NCBI RefSeq assembly: GCF_003858635.1 | Contig: NZ_RQJO01000007.1 | Span: forward strand, 497,941-561,940 | Length of the DNA stretch: 64,000 nt | Source of the DNA: Larkinella rosea | GTDB lineage: Bacteria > Bacteroidota > Bacteroidia > Cytophagales > Spirosomataceae | Reading direction: 5' to 3' | Notes under the pieces: generated by a model | The model's database searches: none | What the model was told of the DNA's origin: nothing | The model's input: only the letters and a program-made list of their open reading frames with translations | Position numbers and translations under genes: made by a program | In this document: positions 9,079 through 16,688 of the stretch, in pieces | Position numbering within the stretch: position 1 is the first letter of the stretch | Layout of the letters: the number at the start of each line of letters is the position of its first letter

Positions 9079-9388
9079 TTCGTTGAAAACCGCCTAGGCT
9101 GCAAGGCTTTTTTTCAAAACCCCCATCGTTTCTTTTTGCCGTTGATTGACCACCTTTTTGCCCGCTAACGCCATGAAACTCATCAGGATGCTGGCCAGTG
9201 CAGGAACCTGATTCAGGAAATCTCGTCGGTTTCGGATGGGAAAGGCTTCGTTCCCGGTTGAAGCGTGGTCACTGGAATTCTTACAAAAGAAGCCCGGATG
9301 GAAAACCGCCGGACTTCTTTTATACGTCAGAATTTCATATTCCTACTCTACAAATGGAAGTTCAATGGTATTGTTGTTTAACCGGTTC
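9079..9388. other. Gap of 310 bases without a confident gene; possible minus-strand relict
   Basis: No well-supported gene lies here. On the minus strand a frame is open from about 9332 down to a TAG at 9096-9098. Its end reads RRDFLNQVPALASILM and later KKSLAA, which resembles the start of a Tat-type signal sequence of this phylum. It lacks a good ATG and any recognisable domain, so it is either a decayed fragment or chance. The octamer AAAACCGC occurs at 9088-9095 and again near 9300. No hairpin of the repeat sets seen elsewhere was found. Confidence 0.4.
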
Positions 9389-10012
9389 TCAGTGGAGATA
9401 GTCGGGCAGGGGAAGCGAAACGCTTGACTCATCGGGAATGGCCGGTCGTCGAACGGTTTCGAGCGGAATAACGCCCGACCAGATCGGTAATTCCTGATCC
9501 TCCGGTTCGTCTTTGGGGCCGCCCGTCCGGATTTTGGCGGAAGCCTCTTCGAGCGAAAACGATAAAACGGTCGTCTTGCGAACTTCGCTGGCGGTTTCCT
9601 TCCGCAAATCATCCCATCGGTTCGGGATCAATTTATTGGTAATCAGGACAAAGGCGTTTACTTTTTCGTCATACTCTTCCACCTTTTGGGCCTTGCCAAA
9701 AACGATTACTGAGCGATAATTGACCGAATGGCTAAAACCAGATTTGGCCAGCACCAATCCATCGAGTAAGGTCACAGAAATGCAAACCGGAATGCCTTTT
9801 TCAATTTCCCGGATAAAATGGCTGCCGACCGATCCGTGAATCAGAATCCGGTCGCCCTCCCGCGCAAAAGCCGTCGGGATCGACCAGGGTTGCCCGTCGA
9901 TGGCGTAGCTGATGGTACAAAAAAGCGCTTCATCCAGGATGGAATAAATGCTTTCGCTATCGTAATGCGCGCGTTTGGCGGAACGACTCGGTGTGGTACG
10001 TGCGGTTTGCAT
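9389..10012 (-). CDS. Pyridoxamine 5'-phosphate oxidase-family flavoprotein (NimA-like)
   Basis: This is a 207-residue split-barrel FMN-binding protein of the PPOX/NimA type. It reads ILDEALFCTISY, then PWSIPTAF and GSVGSHFIREIEKG, the order seen in this group. Such proteins reduce or oxidise small molecules with FMN, and a true PdxH activity is not implied. I chose the ATG at 10012; a longer frame reaches 10114 but would run through the hairpin at 10022-10143. A MocR regulator lies divergently upstream. That is the known arrangement in which MocR proteins control vitamin B6 or PPOX genes, so control by it is likely. Confidence 0.87.
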   Translation of the reverse strand: MQTARTTPSRSAKRAHYDSESIYSILDEALFCTISYAIDGQPWSIPTAFAREGDRILIHGSVGSHFIREIEKGIPVCISVTLLDGLVLAKSGFSHSVNYRSVIVFGKAQKVEEYDEKVNAFVLITNKLIPNRWDDLRKETASEVRKTTVLSFSLEEASAKIRTGGPKDEPEDQELPIWSGVIPLETVRRPAIPDESSVSLPLPDYLH

Positions 10013-10021
10013 GATCAGGTA

Positions 10022-10143
10022 GTTTACGGTTTTCAGTTTACGGTATTCGGTGGGCTGACGCGCGTTGGCTCGACACAGTATAAAGAATGCGTCAGTCCTG
10101 GCGGGGAACCGCACCGTAAACTGAAAACCGCATACCGTAAACC
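10022..10143. repeat. Long intergenic hairpin with GGCTGACGC core and GTTTACGG words
   Basis: The left side (10022-10061) carries GTTTACGG words and ends in GGGCTGACGC. The right side (10089-10143) starts GCGTCAGTCC and ends with inverted GTTTACGG words. The arms match with indels rather than perfectly, as though short words had been gained or lost on each side. It lies in the leader of the minus-strand PPOX gene, in the divergent region with the MocR gene. The core is the same as at 5388-5396 and 38643-38651. Confidence 0.75.
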
Positions 10144-10182
10144 GATATAACTTTTTATTTGCGCTTCAAATTTGCAACTTTG

Positions 10183-10227
10183 CCGGACTAGGTAAATCAT
10201 CCAGTTTTGATTAAATAGGTAGTCCGG
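10183..10227. promoter_or_regulatory. Inverted repeat CCGGACTA/TAGTCCGG, possible MocR operator
   Basis: CCGGACTA at 10183-10190 and TAGTCCGG at 10220-10227 are perfect inverted 8-mers with centres 37 bases apart. The second ends one base before the MocR start codon. CAACTTTG at 10175-10182 and the self-complementary CAAATTTG at 10167-10174 resemble -7 boxes facing each way. MocR proteins are known to bind spaced repeated half-sites in such divergent regions. Binding here is inferred. Confidence 0.4.
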
Positions 10228-10228
10228 T

Positions 10229-11698
10229 ATGATCCCATTCAAAACGTTAATCGAGATCGACAAAACCTCCAGCCTGGCGGTTTTTCTGCAACTGGCCGAC
10301 CAACTCCGGCGGCTGATTAATGACGGGGTTTTGACAGTGGGCCAGAAACTACCCGGAACCCGCCAACTCGCCAGGCTACTTCAGTTACATCGAAAAACGA
10401 TCATTGCCGCATGTGACGAGTTGCTGGCAGAAGGCTGGCTCGAAACCCGGGCCGGGAGCGGAACCTATGTAGCGACGCAGTTACCCGTCGTTCGACCACA
10501 AGCCATTGGCAACGGGATGGATACGCTTGTGATTGAGGGCAAACCCGGTTTTTCATTTACCCCCAAACCGCACCTGATCCGACCGTTGCTGCTGATGTCG
10601 GACGGGTTGCGGCTGGATGACGGTTTTCCGGATATACGGCTGGCTCCGATGGACGAACTGGCCCGAGCCTACCGCAGTTATTTTCGCTGGGGAAATCCGC
10701 AGCAACATTTCGGCTACGGCGATCCCAAAGGAAACCGGTTTTTGCGGGAAGAATTGTCGATTTTTCTGAACGAAACCCGGGCGCTGCGGACCACTGCGGA
10801 CAACATTCTCATTTCGCGCGGGAGTATGATGGGGATTCATCTGGCCAGCACGACGGTACTGGAACCGGGCCAGACAGCGGTGGTGGGGGAAACCAACTGG
10901 TCGGGTGCTAACATGAATTTTCAGCAGGCCGGGGCGGAGGTGCTGACGGTTCCGGTCGATCAGCACGGCATCAACGTGGACGCACTGGCGACTCTTTGTG
11001 AACATCGACCGGTTCGGCTGGTGTACGTAACGCCCCACCATCATTATCCGACAACGGTTACCTTGCCCCCCGATCGTCGGCTGCGCCTGTTGCAACTGAG
11101 TCGGCAATACGGTTTTGTGATTCTGGAAGACGATTATGATTACGAGTTTCATTACCTCCGGCGACCGGTTTTGCCGCTGGCCAGCGCCGATCCGCACGGC
11201 ATGGTGATTTACATTGGTTCCTTATCGAAGTCGGTGGCTCCCGCTTTTCGGATTGGGTATGTGGTGGCTTCGGAAACCGTCATCGACGAAATGGCCCGCG
11301 TGCGACGCATCATCGACCGGCAGGGCGATTCGATGCTGGAATTTGCCGTTGGACAATTGTTCCGAAATGGCGATATGCGACGGCATTTAAAAAAAGCTCA
11401 TCAGACCTATGCCAATCGGTGTGACCACTTTTGTTCGCTGGTAAAAAGCGAACTTGCTGATGTAGTACAGTTTAATCAGCCGGATGGAGGTTTGGCCGTT
11501 TGGGCAACGTTTGATTCGCAAATTGATCTGGCACAATTGGCTAAAAAAGCCAAAACCGAGGGGCTGTTGATCGCTGACGGAATCGCCCACAATCCACCCC
11601 ATAAATTCCTGAACAGCACGCGATTAGGTTTTGCGTCCAGCTCCGAAACGGAATTGGAGCAAAGCGTGTCGATTCTGCGAAAATTAACCCGTGGCTGA
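10229..11698 (+). CDS. MocR/PdxR-type regulator (GntR winged helix fused to aminotransferase fold)
   Basis: This 489-residue protein has an N-terminal GntR winged helix (about residues 12-85, with GQKLPGTRQLARLL and GSGTYVA). A fold-type-I PLP aminotransferase domain follows (about residues 120-485). The PLP lysine is in GSLSKSVAPAFRIGY near residue 333 and the Asp for the pyridine nitrogen is in LEDDYDYEF near residue 301. MocR proteins use PLP as an effector and usually regulate an adjacent vitamin B6, PPOX or amino-acid gene. The divergent PPOX gene at 9389-10012 is the obvious target. Catalytic aminotransferase activity is not expected but is not excluded. Confidence 0.93.
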   Translation: MIPFKTLIEIDKTSSLAVFLQLADQLRRLINDGVLTVGQKLPGTRQLARLLQLHRKTIIAACDELLAEGWLETRAGSGTYVATQLPVVRPQAIGNGMDTLVIEGKPGFSFTPKPHLIRPLLLMSDGLRLDDGFPDIRLAPMDELARAYRSYFRWGNPQQHFGYGDPKGNRFLREELSIFLNETRALRTTADNILISRGSMMGIHLASTTVLEPGQTAVVGETNWSGANMNFQQAGAEVLTVPVDQHGINVDALATLCEHRPVRLVYVTPHHHYPTTVTLPPDRRLRLLQLSRQYGFVILEDDYDYEFHYLRRPVLPLASADPHGMVIYIGSLSKSVAPAFRIGYVVASETVIDEMARVRRIIDRQGDSMLEFAVGQLFRNGDMRRHLKKAHQTYANRCDHFCSLVKSELADVVQFNQPDGGLAVWATFDSQIDLAQLAKKAKTEGLLIADGIAHNPPHKFLNSTRLGFASSSETELEQSVSILRKLTRG

Positions 11699-11708
11699 TT
11701 GAAAACCG

Positions 11709-12473
11709 CTACTCGAATTGAAAGGCGAAATAGGTACACGAGCCTTTGGCGGTGTTGAGAATACCATGTGGCACGTTGGATTCCAGGAAAATAATGTCGC
11801 CCACCTGCGCCGATTGCATCTTGCCGTCGATGCTTTCCTGGGCGGTATTTTCGATCAGCATCAGGATTTCGGCGGCCCGGTGGGTGTGGGGCGGGTGACT
11901 CCACAAGCCTTCGTTGAGCGTCGTGACGTGCATTTCGAAGCGTTTGCACATGACCGTAGCCCGGTCGAAAATGTTGCGACGGCCGCCATTGGTATTGGGT
12001 TTATAAACGACATCTTTCCAGTCGACCCAGAACGAACCGCCTTCCATGCTGGTCAGGTCCAGATCCGGCACTTCTTTGGAGGTATACCGCATGACGTGGT
12101 ACGTCACCGGTGCCGAACTTTTGTTTTCGAGCCGATGCGCGTCGCCGGGTACGATCAGCACGACGCTCCCCGGCCCCAGGGTTTTGATCCGACTGCCGAG
12201 TGAGACCGTTAGCTCACCGGTTTTGATGATAATCACGGCTTCATCTTCCAGTATTGCAACTGGTTGCGAAGGCTGATTCGGTGGGATCGTGATGCCGTGA
12301 ACACTGAAATTGTTGAAATCCCGCGTGGTACCTTCCACAATCGTCCGATCTTCAAAACCGCCCTTTTTCTCGACCGGCGCCTTTTCCCAGGAATAGACTT
12401 TGGAAGGAATGGTTTGGGCGAAGGCGGTTTTGGAAAATAGAAGAATTGCGCAAAATAGGAGTACGAATTTCAT
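11709..12473 (-). CDS. Secreted bicupin protein
   Basis: This 254-residue protein has a signal peptide (residues 1-20, ending KTAFAQ) and two cupin domains. The first covers about residues 60-125 (GPGSVVLIVPGDAHRLEN) and the second about residues 175-250 (HPPHTHRAAEILMLIE and VPHGILN). Only the second cupin keeps the HxH...E...H metal ligands. It resembles bicupins such as ureidoglycine aminohydrolase in shape, but export argues against that role. I chose ATG at 12473 over a TTG one codon upstream. It is convergent with the MocR gene, and the tails are 10 bases apart. The function is unknown. Confidence 0.8.
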   Translation of the reverse strand: MKFVLLFCAILLFSKTAFAQTIPSKVYSWEKAPVEKKGGFEDRTIVEGTTRDFNNFSVHGITIPPNQPSQPVAILEDEAVIIIKTGELTVSLGSRIKTLGPGSVVLIVPGDAHRLENKSSAPVTYHVMRYTSKEVPDLDLTSMEGGSFWVDWKDVVYKPNTNGGRRNIFDRATVMCKRFEMHVTTLNEGLWSHPPHTHRAAEILMLIENTAQESIDGKMQSAQVGDIIFLESNVPHGILNTAKGSCTYFAFQFE

Positions 12474-12560
12474 CAAAAAAAGGCTCAGTTTCCTGCATTC
12501 AAAGCAGCTTTCCTCTGTTAATTACTCTTATGAATGCTGAACAATATCAATACGGCCGGA

Positions 12561-13049
12561 CTATTTATTTTCTTCACCCAATTCAAAAAAAGCTTCTGCA
12601 ACCTGATTCCGATGAGGATGTTGATCATGAAAAATCATGGAAATGAACGTAAATTTGTCACCATCAGGTATTATTTTGTTCAGCTTAGCAAGATTTGGGC
12701 GACTATAGGCATAAAACCAGGAGTCAAATTTTCGTGCACGTGCCGATTGCCTTTTATCAGATGTATCGCACACATAAACCACCACTTGTTCGCGAGTACG
12801 AAAAAAGTCGAAGAAGATTGTAGCGATAGTTGATGAAATAAGTGGATCTGCTGGAAGTCGACCTCCGATGCCGTTTTCAGCCACTGAAATACTCATTTCA
12901 AACGCTTGAATAGGAAGTTCCGCATGCGAAACAAATAGGTAATCTGACGGAACAAATTTAACCTGATAAGCGATGTCGTGGTTAGTTACGAAGAAATAAG
13001 AATTGTGATCGTTTCCAGCCGGTAAAAACTCATAACTATTTTGTGGCAC
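12561..13049 (-). CDS. DUF6169-like hypothetical protein, GTG start
   Basis: This is a 162-residue protein without a signal peptide or membrane segment. It resembles the small DUF6169-type family of this phylum, recalled by pattern and not searched. The start is GTG at 13049, giving MPQNSYEFLPAG, and it overlaps the stop of the 56-codon gene upstream by 14 bases, so translation is probably coupled. Visible traits are an alternating beta-rich first half and the C-terminal YAYSRPNLAKLN. The pair is AT-richer than its surroundings. A small gene overlapping a larger one is typical of toxin-antitoxin or protein-cofactor units, but no toxin fold can be named. Confidence 0.65.
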   Translation of the reverse strand: MPQNSYEFLPAGNDHNSYFFVTNHDIAYQVKFVPSDYLFVSHAELPIQAFEMSISVAENGIGGRLPADPLISSTIATIFFDFFRTREQVVVYVCDTSDKRQSARARKFDSWFYAYSRPNLAKLNKIIPDGDKFTFISMIFHDQHPHRNQVAEAFFELGEENK

Positions 13050-13206
13050 GGCGGTGGGCGTTTCTTCTTTTCAACTCCTCAAAAATAGCTTGTACGTTCG
13101 GATCAGATCGGTAGGCTTCCTCGAAAGCTTTTTGCTCCTGTTCTTTTACTTCCACAAGCTTGCGAACCACTTCAATCCCTTTTAGCGGTTTTTCTAAAGT
13201 TGCCAT
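13036..13206 (-). CDS. Small 56-residue protein coupled to the DUF6169-like gene
   Basis: This frame encodes MATLEKPLKGIEVVRKLVEV and ends RRNAHRRATK. It is charged, predicted to be mostly helical, and has a central EEAYRSDPNVQAIFEEL segment. The ATG at 13206 is preceded by an A/T-rich leader. The stop at 13036-13038 lies inside the next gene, whose GTG start is at 13049. Codon use and a clean start support a real gene although it is short. It could be an antitoxin-like partner or a regulator of the downstream protein. No family is recognised. Confidence 0.65.
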   Translation of the reverse strand: MATLEKPLKGIEVVRKLVEVKEQEQKAFEEAYRSDPNVQAIFEELKRRNAHRRATK

Positions 13207-13261
13207 CGTCTTTAAATTTAACGTGAATATACAAAAATGAAAGCAAACTTTTCCGACAAGC

Positions 13262-13306
13262 CCAAAACCAGAGCAGGAGCTTTGCGGGCTCCTGCTTTGG
13301 TTTTGG
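13262..13306 (-). terminator. Strong hairpin downstream of the Gly/Tyr-rich gene
   Basis: Arms of 19 bases at 13262-13280 and 13288-13306 match with one mismatch around a 7-base loop. Each arm has an A/T-rich outer end and a GC-rich inner end, as in a rho-independent terminator. The hairpin lies about 10 bases beyond the stop of the minus-strand gene at 13317-14666. The sequence just outside on the right reads GGCTGAC, which recalls the core of the hairpin set described elsewhere. Confidence 0.75.
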
Positions 13307-13316
13307 CTGACAAAAC

Positions 13317-14666
13317 TTACCGACGATGGCCACCACCGCCACCGTGAAAACCGCCCCCGCCGTGAAAACTACCTCCCCCGCCGTGGAAACTGCCTCCACC
13401 ACCGCGGAAACTACCACCACCGCTGTACGTCCGACCTCCCCAATTACCTCCATAGGCTCCAACCCGGCCGCCCGGGCTGTAGGAACGATTGACACCGGCG
13501 CCAACGCGGCCGCCGTTAAAACCGCCCCGGCTCATCATGCCGCCCCGGAAGTAAGGTCGGGCCGAGCCCGCGTAGCCGCGATAGCTGGGCACAAACCGAT
13601 TGCTGAACCGCATGCCCCGGTAATAACCGCCGTACCGATTGTATAAGTACGGATACGAATAATAACCGCGGTTAATGAACCAGGCATTGAAACCAATTGC
13701 CGGAAAACCGTACAAGCCAAACCCGCCGAGGCCATAGGAAAGACCAAAGCCGCCCCAGTAAGCGCCGGGATACCAAAGCGGAGATCCGTACCAGTAGGGA
13801 TAACCAAACCAGTAGGAGTAAGGGTTGGCGTACATCATATTGGCGCCATAGCCTGCCGGTGGCAGAATGTAGCCATTGGTTTGTGCGAATGCCTGGGCTG
13901 CCTGATTCAGTTCCCGACCTGCCTGCGGATCGGCGTCGATTTTCCGTTTGTAGTCAGCCACTTCGCGATCGTGCTGAACAGCGAGGTCGTCGTGCAGCGA
14001 GGCCAGTTGCTGATTCAGATCACTCGGGTTGGCGGCATATTGTTCGCCCAGCTGCGCAGTCAGATCAATGTTATTTGTCAGGGTTACCAACGCGTCGGGG
14101 AAATTCAGCAATTGGCGAAAAGAGGCCCGTGTCGCTCCATCAAAAGGCTCGATCAGCCGATCGAACGATTGGTCCGCCTGTTGATTCAGGTTATCGGCCT
14201 TGACCAGATCGCTGTTGTGATTCCGGTACAGATGCCAGGCGGCATCGTGCAGGTTTTCGTCCGAATTCGGCACCATCCGGTCGATCGCGTCGCGGTTCAG
14301 GTTGGCCGGCGATTGCGCCAGCTTCCGCAGCAAATCCGGATACCGGGTCAGTTCGTAGAACCAGCCCTGTTTTTTACGATCAAAACCGCTGATCAGATTC
14401 TCGAACGAGGAGCGCGTGTCTTCACGAACCTCCTGCAGTTGGGTCAGCACCTGCGGATATTGAGCCGCCATGAGAATCGATTGCCGGATGTCTGCATCAT
14501 ACGTTGCGATGGAATTGAGTAGGCCCTGCCGGGTTTCCAGGCGACTCGACTGGCCAAAAACAGATAGACTCAGCAGGATGAATAAGGTTGTCAAGGCGTT
14601 GCTGCGGAAACCGTAGGTCGGGGTTTTCCGGGGAGCAATCCCAATGGCATGAAAAAGCGTTTTCAT
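13317..14666 (-). CDS. Secreted Gly/Tyr/Arg-rich protein with helical N-terminal half
   Basis: This is a 449-residue exported protein. A signal segment ends near residue 39 (LLSLSVFGQ). Residues about 45-250 are helical and contain three related stretches built around short PQVL/PDLL/PDAL-type motifs (QYPQVLTQL, RYPDLLRKL, NFPDALVTL), a pattern reminiscent of DUF3300-type proteins. Residues about 265-380 are Tyr/Gly-rich (YGGYYRGMRF). The tail is Gly/Ser/His repeats (GGGSFHGGGGSFHGGGG) and ends HRR. It is probably an envelope or surface protein. The role is unknown, and the repeats and aromatic content suggest a low-complexity adhesive or structural part. Confidence 0.75.
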   Translation of the reverse strand: MKTLFHAIGIAPRKTPTYGFRSNALTTLFILLSLSVFGQSSRLETRQGLLNSIATYDADIRQSILMAAQYPQVLTQLQEVREDTRSSFENLISGFDRKKQGWFYELTRYPDLLRKLAQSPANLNRDAIDRMVPNSDENLHDAAWHLYRNHNSDLVKADNLNQQADQSFDRLIEPFDGATRASFRQLLNFPDALVTLTNNIDLTAQLGEQYAANPSDLNQQLASLHDDLAVQHDREVADYKRKIDADPQAGRELNQAAQAFAQTNGYILPPAGYGANMMYANPYSYWFGYPYWYGSPLWYPGAYWGGFGLSYGLGGFGLYGFPAIGFNAWFINRGYYSYPYLYNRYGGYYRGMRFSNRFVPSYRGYAGSARPYFRGGMMSRGGFNGGRVGAGVNRSYSPGGRVGAYGGNWGGRTYSGGGSFRGGGGSFHGGGGSFHGGGGFHGGGGGHRR

Positions 14667-14752
14667 GACTATTCGATGGATGAAATGAAACTAAATAGGT
14701 AAGGCGATGAAATTAAGGAAGTTACCGATTCAACCAAAGGCAAAAGTCGGAA

Positions 14753-15127
14753 TCATTGCCCGGGTAAAATCTTCCAGGCGTGAAAGAGAACAAAGAGTGG
14801 AGTTAACCGACAAGTTTTATCAAACGAATCAGAAAGGAAACCGGTCGTCTCTGATTGAAATAACCACTGTCTTCGATTAAAAGACGGTTCGTTGGAAAAA
14901 CCGCAGGCAGCGGGCTGGTCGTTTCCGGACGAATTATCATCGTTTGGCAATACCCATTCCGAAAATGAAAAATGATCGGCGGGTTGCGCAATCGTGAAAT
15001 GCGACGGTTTAAATTTGGAAGCCGTTTGATGGTGGGAAATGCCACCGGGAATCGCCGGTTTCGCCTGAATCAGAGATCCAGCACCAACCAAGAGCAACCA
15101 CACCCATATGACAACCCGTCTGTTCAT
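14753..15127 (-). CDS. Small secreted protein of unknown function
   Basis: This 124-residue protein has a signal-type N-terminus (MNRRVVIWVWLLLVGAGSL, cleavage probably after QAKPA). I chose the ATG at 15127, which has GGAGAAA just upstream; a TTG eight codons earlier is the only longer option. The rest is polar, with a His-containing stretch and two Cys, and shows no domain I know. The SDR gene on the other strand starts 174 bases away, so the two are divergent. It may be a real but lineage-restricted gene, and the call rests only on the signal peptide and start. Confidence 0.5.
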   Translation of the reverse strand: MNRRVVIWVWLLLVGAGSLIQAKPAIPGGISHHQTASKFKPSHFTIAQPADHFSFSEWVLPNDDNSSGNDQPAACGFSNEPSFNRRQWLFQSETTGFLSDSFDKTCRLTPLFVLFHAWKILPGQ

Positions 15128-15300
15128 ATTTTCTCCGATGAGAAATCTCAAACCGATACTTCCTAAACGTAGCTATGTACAATTTTGTTCTCTCCGGTTG
15201 CGAATAGATAATCCAGCCCAATTGTAAACTTTCCCCGAAATCTCCGGGTTATGAAACCAGCTTATTGAAGCAGATACGTATCCATTTTATTTTCAGAAAT

Positions 15301-16017
15301 ATGGCAGAAATTATCAAAACCGCCCTCATCACCGGCGGATCGAAAGGCATTGGCTACGGCATTGCCGAAGTATTGATCAACGACGGCATTCGGGTGGCCA
15401 TCACCAGCCGCTCGCAGGAAGGGGCCGACGAAGCTGCGGCTTCGCTCAATCAAATCAAGGCCGGTTTTGCGCTCGGCTTTGCCGCCGACGTGCGCGATCT
15501 GGCTTCACAGCAACAAGCCGTCGATGCGGTTTTGCAGGAGTGGGGGCGGTTGGATTACGTGATTGCCAATGCCGGAGTCGGCCATTTTGCGCCCATACAG
15601 ACGTTGACGCCTGAGCAGTGGCAGGAAACCATCGACATCAATTTGACCGGCGTTTTCAACTCCATCAAGGCAAGCTTAACCGCCCTGAAAGAAACCGCCG
15701 GTTATTTCATTACGATTTCGAGCTTAGCCGGTACGAACTTTTTCGAAAACGGGACGGCCTATAACGCCAGCAAATTCGGACTGGTCGGTTTTTCTCAGGC
15801 GCTGATGCTCGATTTGCGCAGCGAAGGCATCAAGGTGACGACGATCATGCCCGGTTCCGTCGCGTCGTATTTCAACAACCACGAACCGAGCGAAAAAGAC
15901 GCCTGGAAAATCCAGCCCGAAGACATCGGGCAGATCGTGGTTGACCTGATTCACATGCCCGCGCGGACGCTGCCGAGCAAGATTGAAGTGCGGCCATCGC
16001 GACCGGGTGGCAAATAA
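15301..16017 (+). CDS. Short-chain dehydrogenase/reductase
   Basis: This is a 238-residue classical SDR. The cofactor motif TGGSKGIGYG lies at residues 11-20. The usual NNAG reads ANAGVGHF near residue 85, and the catalytic residues appear as ISSLAG and YNASK. The ATG at 15301 places the Rossmann motif correctly. It resembles FabG-like or 3-ketoacyl reductase relatives, but nothing near it supports a fatty acid role. It stands alone and is followed by a bidirectional terminator shared with the convergent secreted-protein gene. The substrate is unknown. Confidence 0.92.
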   Translation: MAEIIKTALITGGSKGIGYGIAEVLINDGIRVAITSRSQEGADEAAASLNQIKAGFALGFAADVRDLASQQQAVDAVLQEWGRLDYVIANAGVGHFAPIQTLTPEQWQETIDINLTGVFNSIKASLTALKETAGYFITISSLAGTNFFENGTAYNASKFGLVGFSQALMLDLRSEGIKVTTIMPGSVASYFNNHEPSEKDAWKIQPEDIGQIVVDLIHMPARTLPSKIEVRPSRPGGK

Positions 16018-16049
16018 AGACATTGTCGAATTGGCAGTTCTGGCATAAA

Positions 16050-16080
16050 AAAAGAAGCCGATTCAAAACCGGCTTCTTTT
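16050..16080. terminator. Bidirectional rho-independent terminator
   Basis: Perfect 11-base arms (AAAAGAAGCCG at 16050-16060 and its complement at 16070-16080) surround a 9-base loop. A-rich sequence precedes the left arm and T-rich sequence ends the right arm. It sits between the convergent SDR gene and the secreted-protein gene and can stop both transcripts. Confidence 0.9.
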
Positions 16081-16101
16081 GTATATCCTCCCAAGGTGGG
16101 G

Positions 16102-16497
16102 TTATTTCATGGCAATGTGACGTTCCGTAGCGACGGTTGGGGCCGTGGTGTGCAGCTTGACCTCTTTCACCTGCTTGTTCCAACCATCGGAAACTTCCAC
16201 CTGGTAGTTACCGTCTTCCAGTTGACCGAGGTCGAAACGGATGGCGGACGATTCGTCGGCTTTTCTCAGGTGCTCCGTTGCCAGCGTTTCACCGGCTTCG
16301 TTCTTCAGGGTGACCAGGATGCGGGCACCTTTTTCCTTATTCACGTTCACCCGGATTTTTGAACTGTTGATAACCGGGTAAACAACGGATTTAAACGTGG
16401 ATGCTTTTTCGCCAGATTTCGAATTTTCGTTGGCAAAACTGGCGGAAGTTGCAGTTAATGTTAAAGCAATTAAAGCGGATGTGAATAGTGATTTCAT
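16102..16497 (-). CDS. Small secreted beta-sandwich-like protein
   Basis: This 131-residue protein has a clear signal peptide (residues 1-22, ending ATSASFA). The mature part has alternating strands and reads like a small Ig-like or DUF3244-type domain: RILVTLKNEAGETL, then DGNYQVEVSDG. Such proteins are common in the periplasm of this phylum and have no assigned role. The gene is convergent with the SDR gene across a shared terminator. Its promoter region of about 190 bases is shared with the divergent serine hydrolase gene. Confidence 0.7.
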   Translation of the reverse strand: MKSLFTSALIALTLTATSASFANENSKSGEKASTFKSVVYPVINSSKIRVNVNKEKGARILVTLKNEAGETLATEHLRKADESSAIRFDLGQLEDGNYQVEVSDGWNKQVKEVKLHTTAPTVATERHIAMK

Positions 16498-16688
16498 GGT
16501 ATTTGTTGTTTTTAGCGTTGTGTTTTCAGCGTTTTGTGGCTGATTGATGGTTCAAAGGAATAGCGAAACGAGCTACCTTGCTATGCATAGTACTTCGGCG
16601 GTTGTGCAGATTTATGAACGGTTTCTTTACATGACGAAGTAAAAAAGCCACTGAATTGATATATTTAGAAGTCATCAACCTTCCCGCT

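Noticed and set aside
9096-9332. Minus-strand Tat-like mini gene
   Set aside because: No ATG stands at a useful place and no domain follows. I kept it only as a possible relict in the gap entry.
9389-10012. Calling the first PPOX protein PdxH
   Set aside because: It lacks the length and C-terminal signature of true pyridoxamine phosphate oxidases and matches the NimA-like flavoprotein group better.
13326-13646. Thr/Ala/Pro-rich plus-strand frame
   Set aside because: It is the antisense of the Gly-rich repeat tail of the gene at 13317-14666, whose signal peptide and layout are convincing.
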